DNA from: Thiohalospira sp051746205
Lineage (GTDB): Bacteria; Pseudomonadota; Gammaproteobacteria; Thiohalospirales; Thiohalospiraceae
Direction: 5' to 3'
Assembly (NCBI GenBank): GCA_051746205.1
Contig: JBNJEU010000039.1
Location: 1-15,331, forward strand
Length of the DNA stretch: 15,331 nucleotides
Positions 1 to 7,117 of this stretch are shown in pieces. The position numbers were made by a program, and so were the translations under genes. Position 1 is the first letter of the stretch. Each line of letters opens with the position of its first letter. Under the pieces are notes generated by a model. It was given only the letters and a program-made list of their open reading frames with translations. It had not been told where the DNA came from and searched no databases.

Positions 1-1
1 C

Positions 2-517
2 GGTTTTCGCGCGACCAGGGGTGGCGAGCCCTTCGCCGTGGCGGCCGTTCATTTCAAGGCCCGATCCGGCTGCCCGGAGCGCGGCGACGTCGATCGCGGT
101 CAGGGCTGCTGGAACGAGCGGCGCGTGGACCAGGCCGAGGCGCTGACCGGGTTCCTGGCCGACTGGCGGGCGGCCGGCCATCCGCCGGTACTGGTGGCCG
201 GCGACCTCAACGCCTACGGCGCCGAGGAGCCCGTCCGGACCCTGGCCGCCGCCGGCACGGTCGACCTGCTGGCGCAAGAGCTGCCACCGGAGCGGCGCTA
301 CACCTATGTCCACCGGGGCCGGTCGGGCTACCTCGATCATCTCCAGGCCGATCCGAGCATCGCCGAACGCACCGGGTTCGTGACCACTCACCCCGTCAAC
401 GCCGACGAGCCGCGCTTCCTGGAATTCGACGACGGCGGCCCCGGTGGCCGCCACCATGACCCCGCTCCCTACCGCTCCTCCGACCACGATCCGATTGTCG
501 TCGACTTGCGTCGGTAA
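2..517 (+). CDS. Extracellular endonuclease/exonuclease/phosphatase (ExeM/NucH-like), C-terminal part
   Basis: This gene is cut by the left window edge; 171 codons and the stop remain, and the frame is open back to base 2, so the GTG at 38 is not the start. The visible part is the C-terminal half of an endonuclease/exonuclease/phosphatase-fold domain. The segment HFKARSGCP followed by GQGCWNERR and then QA matches the Cys-containing signature of secreted ExeM/NucH-type nucleases, where the two cysteines probably form a disulfide. GDLNAY and the terminal SSDHDPIVVDL carry the Asp, Asn and His residues that bind metal and catalyse phosphodiester hydrolysis in this fold. By family knowledge the enzyme is exported and degrades extracellular DNA, which can serve biofilm remodelling or phosphate scavenging. 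The signal peptide and any N-terminal lamin-tail or OB domains would lie to the left and cannot be checked. The family call is strong; substrate and localisation are inferred. Confidence 0.85.
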   Translation, partial: GFRATRGGEPFAVAAVHFKARSGCPERGDVDRGQGCWNERRVDQAEALTGFLADWRAAGHPPVLVAGDLNAYGAEEPVRTLAAAGTVDLLAQELPPERRYTYVHRGRSGYLDHLQADPSIAERTGFVTTHPVNADEPRFLEFDDGGPGGRHHDPAPYRSSDHDPIVVDLRR

Positions 518-591
518 ACGGGTCCATCGACGGCATGCGAGCGGCGCGGCACACTGATCCCCATCCCGGAAACCGAAACGCGAGCACCGAC

Positions 592-2685
592 GTGACCACG
601 ACCCGCAAGCGCACCACCTGTTATGAATGCGACGCCAATTGCCCGTTCGATCTGATCCTGGACGAGCAGCAGCGGCCCGTGGCGCTGGAGGGGCCGGACT
701 GTCCCCGGGGCGCGGCGCAGCTGGAACGGCTGAACCACCCCGAACGGCTGCTCCATCCCCTGCGCCGGGTCGGGCCGCCGGGCAGCGATCGGTTCGAGCG
801 CATCGGCTGGGACGAGGCGCTGACGACCATCGCCGAGGCGCTGCACCACACCCGCGATGAGCACGGGCCGGAGCAGGCCGCCTTCTTCGCCGGCTATACC
901 AAGGAGGGGCGGCCCCAGCTCCAGCGGCTGGCGCACTACTTCGGCAGCCCCAACTACCTGACCGAGTCGGGCTGCTGTTTCTCGGCCACCATGGTCGCGG
1001 AGAAGGTGACCTTCGGCTACAAGCTGAAGTCGGCGAGTCTCAACGCCTCTGCGGCCACTCGGTGTCTGCTGGTCTGGACCACCAACCCGCCCGGGTCGGT
1101 GATGCCGTTCGACGAGCATCCGCTGCTCCACCCGGAGCGCGACACGGGACGGACGGTGGCGCGCCATCTGGTGGTGGTCGACCCGCGCACCACGGAGACG
1201 GCACGGCGGGCCGATGTCCATCTGGCCATCCGGCCGGGCACCGATGGCGCGCTGGCGCTCGCCTTCCACCACGAGATCTTTGCCAACGGCTGGGCCGACG
1301 AGGCCTTCCTGGCCGAGTGGGGGTCCGGTGTCGACGCGTTCCGGGACTACGTCACCGACTTCCCGCCGGAGCGGGCGGCAGCCATCTGCGGGGTCGAGGC
1401 GGCGGACATCCGGCGGGCGGTGGCGCTCTATGCCGATTGCGGCGGCCCGGCGCAGATCGCCCTGTCACCGACGGCGACGGTGCAGCACGCCAACGGGTTC
1501 CAGAATCACCGGGCGGTGATCCTGCTGCCGGCGGTGACCGGCAACCTCGACATCGAGGGGGGCAACCGCGTCTTCCACGACAAGGTGCGCACCACCCCCA
1601 TCGACGGCTTTCGCGAGTGCATCGACCAGCTGCCGCCACGCCTGGGTGACGAGCGCTTCCCGGTCTGGACGCGCCACTGGCCGGCGGGGCAGAGCATGCT
1701 GCTGCCCGATGCCATCCTCCACGGCTCGCCGCAGCCGATCCGCAGTCTGTTCGCCATCGGCATCAACGCTTCCATGTGGGCGAACAGCCGGCGGGTCCAC
1801 GAGGCATTGAGCGCCCTGGATTTCTTCGCCTGCGTCGATTTCTTCCTGACGCCGACGGCGAAGCAAGCCGACATCGTCCTGCCGGCGGCCACCAGTCTGG
1901 AGCGCGAGGCGCTGCTCGCCTACCCCGGCTGCCAGTTTCGTGGCGAGGTGCGCTACCGCGAGGCGGCGCTGCCGCCGCGGGGCGAGGCGCGGGCCGATGC
2001 GCAGATCGCGCTGGATCTCGGGATCGCACTGGGGATGGGCGAACGCTTCTGGAACGGCGACCTGGCCGCCTCCTGGGCCGAGGCGGCGGAGGGGCTGCCG
2101 GAGTCGGTGCGCGAGGCCATCTACCGGGACCCCGGCGAGGGGGTGACGATGTACGCCGAGGTGCTGGACGAGGCGGGGTTCGAGGGGGAGCGCACCTACC
2201 GGGTGCGCGGTTTCCCGACGGCCTCGGGCCGGGTGGAGTTCGATTCGGTGGAACTGCGTGCGGCAGGCCACGACGGCCTCCCGGTCTGGCGCGAGCCGCC
2301 AGAGAGCCCGGTGAGTACACCGGATGTGGCCGCCGACTTTCCGCTGGTGCTGACCAGCGGCGGGCGCAGCCGCTACTTCACCCACTCCCAGCAGCAGCGC
2401 CTGCCGAGCACTCGCGCCGGGGACCCGGTGCCCCGGGCAACCCTCCATCCCGATGACGCGTCCGCCGCCGGGATCGGTCACGGGGAGCCGGTGCGGGTGG
2501 TGACGCGGCGCGGGGCGGTGGTCTTCACCGCCGAGGTCACCGAGGCGATCAAGCGGGGGGTGGTCCACTGCGTCCATGGCTGGCTGGAGGCCGACGTCAA
2601 CGAGTTGACCGATGACGCCCATCTCGATCCGATCAGCGGCTTCCCGCCGTTGAAATCGGCGCTGTGCCGGATCGAGGCGGTGTGA
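592..2685 (+). CDS. Molybdopterin oxidoreductase (bis-MGD family), orphan catalytic subunit
   Basis: About 697 residues, with the layout of the Mo/W-bis-MGD (DMSO reductase superfamily) catalytic subunits. Near the N-terminus C10-x2-C13-x3-C17 and C37 (numbered from the GTG at 592) form a likely [4Fe-4S] site. The spacing to the fourth Cys is only 19 residues, and it is followed by PRG where many relatives have a Lys. A central TESGCC (C128/C129) stands where the family places its metal-ligating Cys. The C-terminal about 110 residues, starting FPLVLTSGGRSRY, form the dinucleotide-binding domain. There is no Tat or Sec signal, so the protein is probably cytoplasmic. No iron-sulfur or membrane-anchor subunit gene lies nearby, so the electron partner is unknown. 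The substrate cannot be named: thiosulfate/polysulfide reductase-like, formate dehydrogenase-like and acetylene-hydratase-like enzymes all remain possible. The start is uncertain: an ATG at 535 is in frame, but the first conserved motif begins only just after 592, and neither start has a clear ribosome binding site. Confidence 0.88.
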   Translation: MTTTRKRTTCYECDANCPFDLILDEQQRPVALEGPDCPRGAAQLERLNHPERLLHPLRRVGPPGSDRFERIGWDEALTTIAEALHHTRDEHGPEQAAFFAGYTKEGRPQLQRLAHYFGSPNYLTESGCCFSATMVAEKVTFGYKLKSASLNASAATRCLLVWTTNPPGSVMPFDEHPLLHPERDTGRTVARHLVVVDPRTTETARRADVHLAIRPGTDGALALAFHHEIFANGWADEAFLAEWGSGVDAFRDYVTDFPPERAAAICGVEAADIRRAVALYADCGGPAQIALSPTATVQHANGFQNHRAVILLPAVTGNLDIEGGNRVFHDKVRTTPIDGFRECIDQLPPRLGDERFPVWTRHWPAGQSMLLPDAILHGSPQPIRSLFAIGINASMWANSRRVHEALSALDFFACVDFFLTPTAKQADIVLPAATSLEREALLAYPGCQFRGEVRYREAALPPRGEARADAQIALDLGIALGMGERFWNGDLAASWAEAAEGLPESVREAIYRDPGEGVTMYAEVLDEAGFEGERTYRVRGFPTASGRVEFDSVELRAAGHDGLPVWREPPESPVSTPDVAADFPLVLTSGGRSRYFTHSQQQRLPSTRAGDPVPRATLHPDDASAAGIGHGEPVRVVTRRGAVVFTAEVTEAIKRGVVHCVHGWLEADVNELTDDAHLDPISGFPPLKSALCRIEAV

Positions 2686-2762
2686 CATGCCCCGGGTCCG
2701 ATGGCGACCCGGCCGGACAGAATTGATATTCTTCCGGACCCATTCAATTCGAGCGAGTCGCC

Positions 2763-3620
2763 ATGTCTCTGGCCATTGTCGCGCTGCTGGGTGTCATCCA
2801 GGGCGCCTTCATGTTCCTGCCGGTGAGTTCCACCGCGCACCTGGTGCTGGCCCAGCACTGGCTCATCGGCCGGGGGGCGGACATGCCGCCGCCGGACAGC
2901 GCGGAGATGATCCTGTTCGACCTGGTGGTCCACGTCGGCACCGTGGTCTCCATCGTGATCGTCTTCCACCGCAGCCTCTACCGGCTGACCCGTGACACCC
3001 TCGGCGGTCTGCGCACCATGCTGGCGCGGCCGTCGCCGGTCCCGCTGGCGGTGCGGCTGGTCCTGCTGCTGGCGCTCTCGGTGTTCGCCACTGGAGTCAT
3101 CGGCATCACCTTCAAGCTCTTCTTCGAGGCGGCCTTTGGCCATCCGCAGCTGGTCGCCGGGGCACTGGTGCTCACCGGCGTACTGCTCTGGGTCTCCGAC
3201 AAGCTGCCGCCGCGACCGAAGGGGCTGCGTGACATCCGCCCGTCCACGGCGCTGATCATCGGGGCCGCGCAGGGACTGGCGCTGATCCCGGGGGTCAGCC
3301 GCAGCGGCATCACCATCGTCGCGTCGTTGTATACCGGCCTGAAGCGGCGCTGGGCGGCGGAGTACAGCTTCTTCCTGGCGATCCCGACGATCCTGGCGGC
3401 GACGGCGGTCCAGGCGCTGGAACTGAACGGCACGGGCGGGCCGACCCGACTGGGCTGGCTGGAAATGGGGGTCGGCTTCGTGGTCGCGGCGGTGGTGGGC
3501 ACCGCCGCCCTCTATCTGGTGGTGGCGCTGCTGCGGCGGGCGCAACTGCGGATCTTTTCCTGGTACCTGTGGCTGATGGCCGGCCTCGTGCTGACCGGGG
3601 TCATCCACCTCGGCCACTGA
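2763..3620 (+). CDS. uppP: UppP/BacA-family undecaprenyl-diphosphatase with altered active-site motif
   Basis: 285 residues, close to the usual BacA/UppP length, with many hydrophobic segments typical of this polytopic inner-membrane family. The family dephosphorylates undecaprenyl diphosphate to recycle the lipid carrier for peptidoglycan and other envelope polymers. The first motif reads IQGAFMFLPVSSTAHL (residues 12-27). The Ser (S23) and His (H26) equivalent to E. coli S27 and H30 are present. However, the two Glu positions of E. coli (E17, E21) are Gln13 and Met17. The second motif IPGVSRSGIT (175-184) keeps the catalytic Arg (R180). Gln at the first position is common in the family; Met at the second is not what I expect of an active canonical enzyme. 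The gene starts 77 bp after the oxidoreductase and may be read with it. It converges on the cytochrome gene. Either a divergent active clade or a paralogue with a changed role is possible. Confidence 0.88.
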   Translation: MSLAIVALLGVIQGAFMFLPVSSTAHLVLAQHWLIGRGADMPPPDSAEMILFDLVVHVGTVVSIVIVFHRSLYRLTRDTLGGLRTMLARPSPVPLAVRLVLLLALSVFATGVIGITFKLFFEAAFGHPQLVAGALVLTGVLLWVSDKLPPRPKGLRDIRPSTALIIGAAQGLALIPGVSRSGITIVASLYTGLKRRWAAEYSFFLAIPTILAATAVQALELNGTGGPTRLGWLEMGVGFVVAAVVGTAALYLVVALLRRAQLRIFSWYLWLMAGLVLTGVIHLGH

Positions 3621-3703
3621 GTGAGTGGAGCGGGGGGCCACTGCGACCCGTGAGTCGCTACGCGGCGGGAGCGGGCACACCGCCGCCGGCGCCCGGTCAC
3701 GGC

Positions 3704-4012
3704 TCAGAAATCGTAGTGGGTTTCGGCCAGATAATCGGCCACGGCCTCCACCTCGTCCGGGAACCAGTCCAGGTCGAGATTGGTGACGCAGCGCTGGACC
3801 TGGGTTTCGAGGCTGTCGCGGTTGTCGATCATGCGGTCGGAACGGGTGTACAGCTTCGAGGCCTCGCCATCCATCATGTCGGCATGGCAGCTGATGCAGT
3901 TCGCCTCGTGGAGTTCCTGACCGAGTTCGGCCTGGGCGCTGGTGGCCAGACCGCTCAACAGCAGCGCGGAGGTGGCCATCAGGGTGGTGCGGTTGGTGAT
4001 CGTCTGTCGCAT
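3704..4012 (-). CDS. Small periplasmic monohaem cytochrome c
   Basis: 102 residues. A Sec signal peptide with a hydrophobic core (about 11-24) ends in AQA before Glu29, so the mature protein is about 74 residues. CISCH at 39-43 is the single covalent haem-binding motif, with His43 as proximal ligand. The remaining Met residues (46, 47, 61) are all in the N-terminal two thirds. The C-terminal part, containing WFPDEVEAVADYL, has none, so the sixth ligand is not obvious and a class I Met-80-like ligand is absent from its usual place. An extra Cys75 is present. The start is supported by an AAGGA element 10 bases upstream. The protein presumably carries electrons in the periplasm, but its partner is unknown. 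It lies 82 bp downstream of speE on the same strand, without a functional link that I can see. The cytochrome call is firm, the subtype is not. Confidence 0.9.
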   Translation of the reverse strand: MRQTITNRTTLMATSALLLSGLATSAQAELGQELHEANCISCHADMMDGEASKLYTRSDRMIDNRDSLETQVQRCVTNLDLDWFPDEVEAVADYLAETHYDF

Positions 4013-4022
4013 GGGTGACGTT

Positions 4023-4027
4023 TCCTT
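4023..4027 (-). promoter_or_regulatory. Ribosome binding site of the small cytochrome c
   Basis: On the minus strand AAGGA lies within AAAGGAAA, 10 bases before the ATG at 4012. It is the clearest Shine-Dalgarno element for this gene and fixes the start, which also gives a complete signal peptide. Confidence 0.6.
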
Positions 4028-4052
4028 TGTGGTCCCGGGTCCTCCCAGCGTA

Positions 4053-4082
4053 GCTGAACGGGTGAAACCCTGCCCGTTCGGC
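4053..4082. repeat. Inverted repeat between speE and the cytochrome gene
   Basis: GAACGGG at 4056-4062 is complemented by CCCGTTC at 4073-4079, with a 10-base loop. Two further outer pairs (4053-4054 with 4081-4082) flank a mismatch on the minus strand, or a G-U pair on the plus strand. The hairpin lies after the speE stop and before the cytochrome ribosome binding site. There is no run of T after it, so a classical intrinsic terminator is not supported. It may be an mRNA-stabilising or attenuating stem, or chance in GC-rich DNA. Confidence 0.35.
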
Positions 4083-4094
4083 GGGGCCGTGGTC

Positions 4095-4958
4095 TCATTC
4101 GCCAGTGGGCCGATCCCGATAAAAGAATTCCGGAGCCGCCATGGCCGCCATGTGCGTGCCGTGGTTGTAGTACCGGGTGGTGAAATCGCGTTCCTGGATG
4201 GCCTCCTCGCGCGGTTCGCCGATGATGTCGTCCACCCGCGCCATGGTGGCGCTCCACCAGCCGGAAGGGTAGACCGGCTGCGGGAAGTTCAGGGTCAGCA
4301 CGTCGAGAAAGCCGGTGGTGCGCAGCCCCGAATGGATGGCGCCGATCAGTGCGGTGTGGAGCAGCGGCGATTCGCTCTGCTGGACGAAGATCCCCCCGCT
4401 TCCGAGGACCCGGCGGCATTCCGCGTAGAACGCCTCGTTGAACAGTCCCTCGGCCGGGCCGATGGGATCGGTGGAGTCGACGATGATCACGTCCAGGCTG
4501 TTGTCGGCGGCCCGGCGGACCCACTCGATGCCGTCGTCGAAGCGCAGTTCGGCGCGCGGGTCGTCGTTGGACTCGCACAGCGCCGGGAACCACTGCTCCG
4601 AAAGACGCGTGACGCGCTCGTCGATCTCCACCTGGGTGACCCGCTCCACCGTCGGGTGGCGCAGGACCTCGCGCAGGGTGCCGCAGTCGCCGCCGCCGAT
4701 GATCAGTACCCGGCGCGGGTCGGTGTGGGTGAACAGCGCCGGATGGCTCATCATCTCGTGGTAGAGGAAGTTGTCGCGATCCGTGAGCATGACGAAGCCA
4801 TCGATGACCATCAGCCGGCCGAAGGTCTCGGTGTCGTAAATGGCGATGTGCTGGTAGTCGCTCTGCTCCTCGTGGAGCTTCGCCCGGATGCGCAGGGAGA
4901 AGGCGGTGCCGGCCTCGTCGCAGACCTCGGTGAACCAGTGTGAATCGTCCAGGGCCAT
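4095..4958 (-). CDS. speE: Spermidine synthase (polyamine aminopropyltransferase)
   Basis: 287 residues, almost exactly the length of E. coli SpeE (288). The enzyme transfers an aminopropyl group from decarboxylated S-adenosylmethionine to putrescine in the cytoplasm. Visible signatures are an N-terminal beta-rich part with GRLMVIDGFVMLTDRDNFLYHEM (residues 47-69, given here only as a landmark), the nucleotide-binding loop GGGDCG at 88-93, and VDSTDPIGPAEGLF with the catalytic Asp161 and the conserved Asp164. The loop is usually GGGDGG or GGGDGA; Cys92 is a mild oddity. The ATG at 4958 was chosen because it gives the family N-terminus. The open frame runs on to 5162, but that extension would overlap speA and has no family resemblance. 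It diverges from speA, so the two polyamine genes share a 117-bp control region. The agmatine-to-putrescine enzymes and speD are not in this window. Confidence 0.95.
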   Translation of the reverse strand: MALDDSHWFTEVCDEAGTAFSLRIRAKLHEEQSDYQHIAIYDTETFGRLMVIDGFVMLTDRDNFLYHEMMSHPALFTHTDPRRVLIIGGGDCGTLREVLRHPTVERVTQVEIDERVTRLSEQWFPALCESNDDPRAELRFDDGIEWVRRAADNSLDVIIVDSTDPIGPAEGLFNEAFYAECRRVLGSGGIFVQQSESPLLHTALIGAIHSGLRTTGFLDVLTLNFPQPVYPSGWWSATMARVDDIIGEPREEAIQERDFTTRYYNHGTHMAAMAAPEFFYRDRPTGE

Positions 4959-5063
4959 GGTCTCGCTCGCTGGTGTGGGTTGGCCGCTTACCTTACCCGG
5001 CGAGTGCCGGGGCGACAATCCGCCGGATCGCCGGGAATCGTGCACCCGCCGATGCCCTCGGGG

Positions 5064-5069
5064 CATAAT
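5064..5069 (+). promoter_or_regulatory. Candidate -10 element placing the speA start at the ATG
   Basis: CATAAT (5 of 6 to TATAAT) is followed by exactly six bases and then the speA ATG at 5076. A transcript from this element would begin at or next to the A of the start codon, making it leaderless. No convincing -35 hexamer is visible 16-18 bp upstream, and there is no clear Shine-Dalgarno element. The same arrangement occurs at the ATP-grasp gene. Confidence 0.4.
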
Positions 5070-5075
5070 GGCGGC

Positions 5076-6992
5076 ATGAACGACTGGACCGAAGACGACG
5101 CTCGCCGAACCTGGAATCTGCCGCGCTGGAGCGGCGGCTATTTCGACATCAAGGGGGACCACCTGGTCGCTCGTCCCCGGGGGCCGGATGGGCCCGCCGT
5201 GGATCTGCGCGCGCTGGCCGATGAGGTGCGCGCCGAAGGCCTGAGCCTGCCGGTGCTGGTGCGCTTCAGCGACATCCTCCGCGATCGGGTGCGCCGTCTC
5301 ACCGCCGCCTTCGACGAGGCGCGCGTGGCGGTCGACTTCACCGGTGAGTACACCGCCGTCTACCCCGTCAAGGTGAACCAGCAGCGCCGGGTGGTCGAGA
5401 CCCTGATCGACACCGGGGTGCGCGATGCGAAGTGGGCCGGCTCCGGAGTGGTGGGCCTCGAGGCCGGGTCGAAACCGGAACTGCTGGCGGTCATGGCGCT
5501 CTCACGACCCGGCGACACGGTGGTCTGCAACGGCTACAAGGACCGTGAATATGTGCGGCTGGCGCTCATCGGCGAGCGCATGGGGCTGCGCGTCCATCTG
5601 GTGGTGGAAAAGCTCTCGGAGCTCGAGCGGGTGCTGACGGAGGCCGAGCGCATGGGCGTGCGTCCGCGCCTGGGGATCCGGGTGCGGCTGGCCTCCATCG
5701 GCGCCGGCAAGTGGCAGAACACCGGCGGCGAGAAGTCGAAGTTCGGTCTCTCGGCCAGCCAGGTGCTCGCCGCCGTGCAGCGGCTGGAGGCGGCCGGCTA
5801 TCGCGACTGCCTCCGGCTGCTCCATTTCCATCTCGGTTCCCAGATCCCGAACATCCGCGACATTCGCCGGGGGCTGCTGGAGGGCGCGCGGTACTACGCC
5901 GAACTCCATCGCCTCGGGGTGGCGGTGGATACCGTGGATGTCGGCGGCGGGCTCGGTGTGGACTACGAGGGAAGCCACTCCCGCGCCTACTGCTCGATGA
6001 ACTACTCCCTGCGCGAGTATGCCCACAACGTGGTCCACGCTCTATGGACGGTCTGCACCGATGAGGGGCTTCCGCACCCCCGCATCATCACCGAATCGGG
6101 CCGCGCCATGACCGCCCACCACGCCGTGCTCATCACCGACGTGGTGGATACCGAACAGGCGATCGACCCGAACCCGGTGGAGCCGGAGGGCGTCGAGGCG
6201 CCGTTGGTGCTGCGCCATCTGCGCGAGAACCTGGATCAGCTCCGCGACGGCAGCGATCGCCGCTCACCGCTGGAGGCGTGGCACGACGCCCAGCACGGTC
6301 TGGCCGAGGCGCAGCAGATGTACACCCACGGGGTCCTCGACCTGGCCGGACGCGCCGAGGCCGAGCGCCTCTATTTCGCCACGGTGGCGGTGGTCCGGAG
6401 CCGGCTGCGGCCGGAGGTGCGCAGCCACCGCGAGGCGCTGGACGAACTCAACGACCGGCTGGCGGACAAGTACTTCCTGAACTTTTCCCTCTTCCAGTCG
6501 CTGCCCGACGTCTGGGCCATCGATCAGATCTTCCCGGTGGTTCCGCTGCAGCGTCTGGACGAGGTGCCCGAGCGGCGCGGCGTGATCCAGGACATCACCT
6601 GCGACTCCGACGGCCGCATCGACCACTACGTCGACGGCGAGGGGATCGAGGCAAGCCTCCCGCTGCACGTCCCGCGCCCCGGAGAGCCGTATCTGCTGGG
6701 CCTGTTCATGGTCGGCGCCTATCAGGAGATCCTCGGTGACATGCACAACCTCTTCGGCGACACCGACTCCATCAATGTCGCATTGGCCGACGACGGGGGG
6801 CACCGTCTGTACGCAGCGGAGCGTGGCGATACCGTGAATTCGGTGCTGCGCGCGGTGCGCTTCGACCCGGAGCAGCTGCTGGCGGCCTTCCGCGAGACCC
6901 TGGCCGCCGCGCCCCTCACCGAGGAGATGCGGGCGGCGAGCCTGGACGAGCTGGCGGCGGGTCTCGACGGCTATACCTACCTGGAGGATTGA
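5076..6992 (+). CDS. speA: Biosynthetic arginine decarboxylase
   Basis: 638 residues from the ATG at 5076, the usual size of bacterial biosynthetic SpeA. It decarboxylates arginine to agmatine with pyridoxal phosphate and magnesium, the first step of the agmatine route to putrescine. Landmarks run in order through the protein. They are WSGGYFDIKGDHL near the N-terminus, YPVKVNQQ with the PLP Lys at 99, HFHLGSQIPNIRDI in the barrel, VDVGGGLGVDYEGSHS, ITESGRAMTAHHAV, and near the end ITCDSDGRID with the conserved Cys509-Asp510 pair of group IV decarboxylases. The frame is open upstream to 4980, but the conserved N-terminus begins only after 5076 and the CATAAT element would be interior to any longer version. 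It diverges from speE, which fits joint control of polyamine supply. No ribosome binding site of note precedes it. Confidence 0.96.
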   Translation: MNDWTEDDARRTWNLPRWSGGYFDIKGDHLVARPRGPDGPAVDLRALADEVRAEGLSLPVLVRFSDILRDRVRRLTAAFDEARVAVDFTGEYTAVYPVKVNQQRRVVETLIDTGVRDAKWAGSGVVGLEAGSKPELLAVMALSRPGDTVVCNGYKDREYVRLALIGERMGLRVHLVVEKLSELERVLTEAERMGVRPRLGIRVRLASIGAGKWQNTGGEKSKFGLSASQVLAAVQRLEAAGYRDCLRLLHFHLGSQIPNIRDIRRGLLEGARYYAELHRLGVAVDTVDVGGGLGVDYEGSHSRAYCSMNYSLREYAHNVVHALWTVCTDEGLPHPRIITESGRAMTAHHAVLITDVVDTEQAIDPNPVEPEGVEAPLVLRHLRENLDQLRDGSDRRSPLEAWHDAQHGLAEAQQMYTHGVLDLAGRAEAERLYFATVAVVRSRLRPEVRSHREALDELNDRLADKYFLNFSLFQSLPDVWAIDQIFPVVPLQRLDEVPERRGVIQDITCDSDGRIDHYVDGEGIEASLPLHVPRPGEPYLLGLFMVGAYQEILGDMHNLFGDTDSINVALADDGGHRLYAAERGDTVNSVLRAVRFDPEQLLAAFRETLAAAPLTEEMRAASLDELAAGLDGYTYLED

Positions 6993-7039
6993 GGGCGCGA
7001 TTTGCGAACGACTCCCTTCAAGTAAGGCTGGTTGGTGCC

Positions 7040-7045
7040 GATAAT
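7040..7045 (+). promoter_or_regulatory. Candidate sigma-70-like promoter (-10) for the tail-anchored protein
   Basis: GATAAT (5 of 6 to TATAAT) sits 17 bp after a weak -35-like TTCAAG at 7017-7022, in the 125-bp gap between speA and the GTG at 7118. The -35 matches in only three positions, so this is a suggestion from sequence alone. Confidence 0.3.
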
Positions 7046-7106
7046 GGTCGATGACACGGCTCGGAATCCGGTGTGCTCCGCCACCGACAACGAAGCTGGC
7101 AGCAAG

Positions 7107-7112
7107 AGGAGG
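7107..7112 (+). promoter_or_regulatory. Strong ribosome binding site deciding a GTG start at 7118
   Basis: A perfect AGGAGG, preceded by AAG, lies five bases before GTG 7118. The open frame begins earlier (ATG 7073), but that upstream part has no ribosome binding site and unusual composition, so GTG 7118 is the better start. Confidence 0.8.
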
Positions 7113-7117
7113 TTGCC

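Noticed and set aside
1465..2688. 407-codon minus-strand open frame opposite the oxidoreductase
   Set aside because: Shadow of a gene with intact family motifs on the plus strand; no ribosome binding site or recognisable motif.
2723..2751. Promoter for uppP with TTGATA as -35
   Set aside because: No acceptable -10 hexamer occurs 16-18 bp downstream, so co-transcription with the oxidoreductase is at least as likely.
2478..3680. 400-codon minus-strand open frame across the oxidoreductase end and uppP
   Set aside because: It spans two real genes and the gap between them, with low-complexity Gln/Arg/Asp composition typical of a shadow frame.
3621..3703. Bidirectional terminator between uppP and the cytochrome gene
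   Set aside because: Several short GC stems can be drawn (such as CCACT/AGTGG and GCGAC/GTCGC), but none has a T run or stands out from the GC-rich background.
4959..5162. N-terminal extension of speE to 5162
   Set aside because: It would overlap the speA coding start on the other strand and has no SpeE likeness; the start at 4958 gives the family length.
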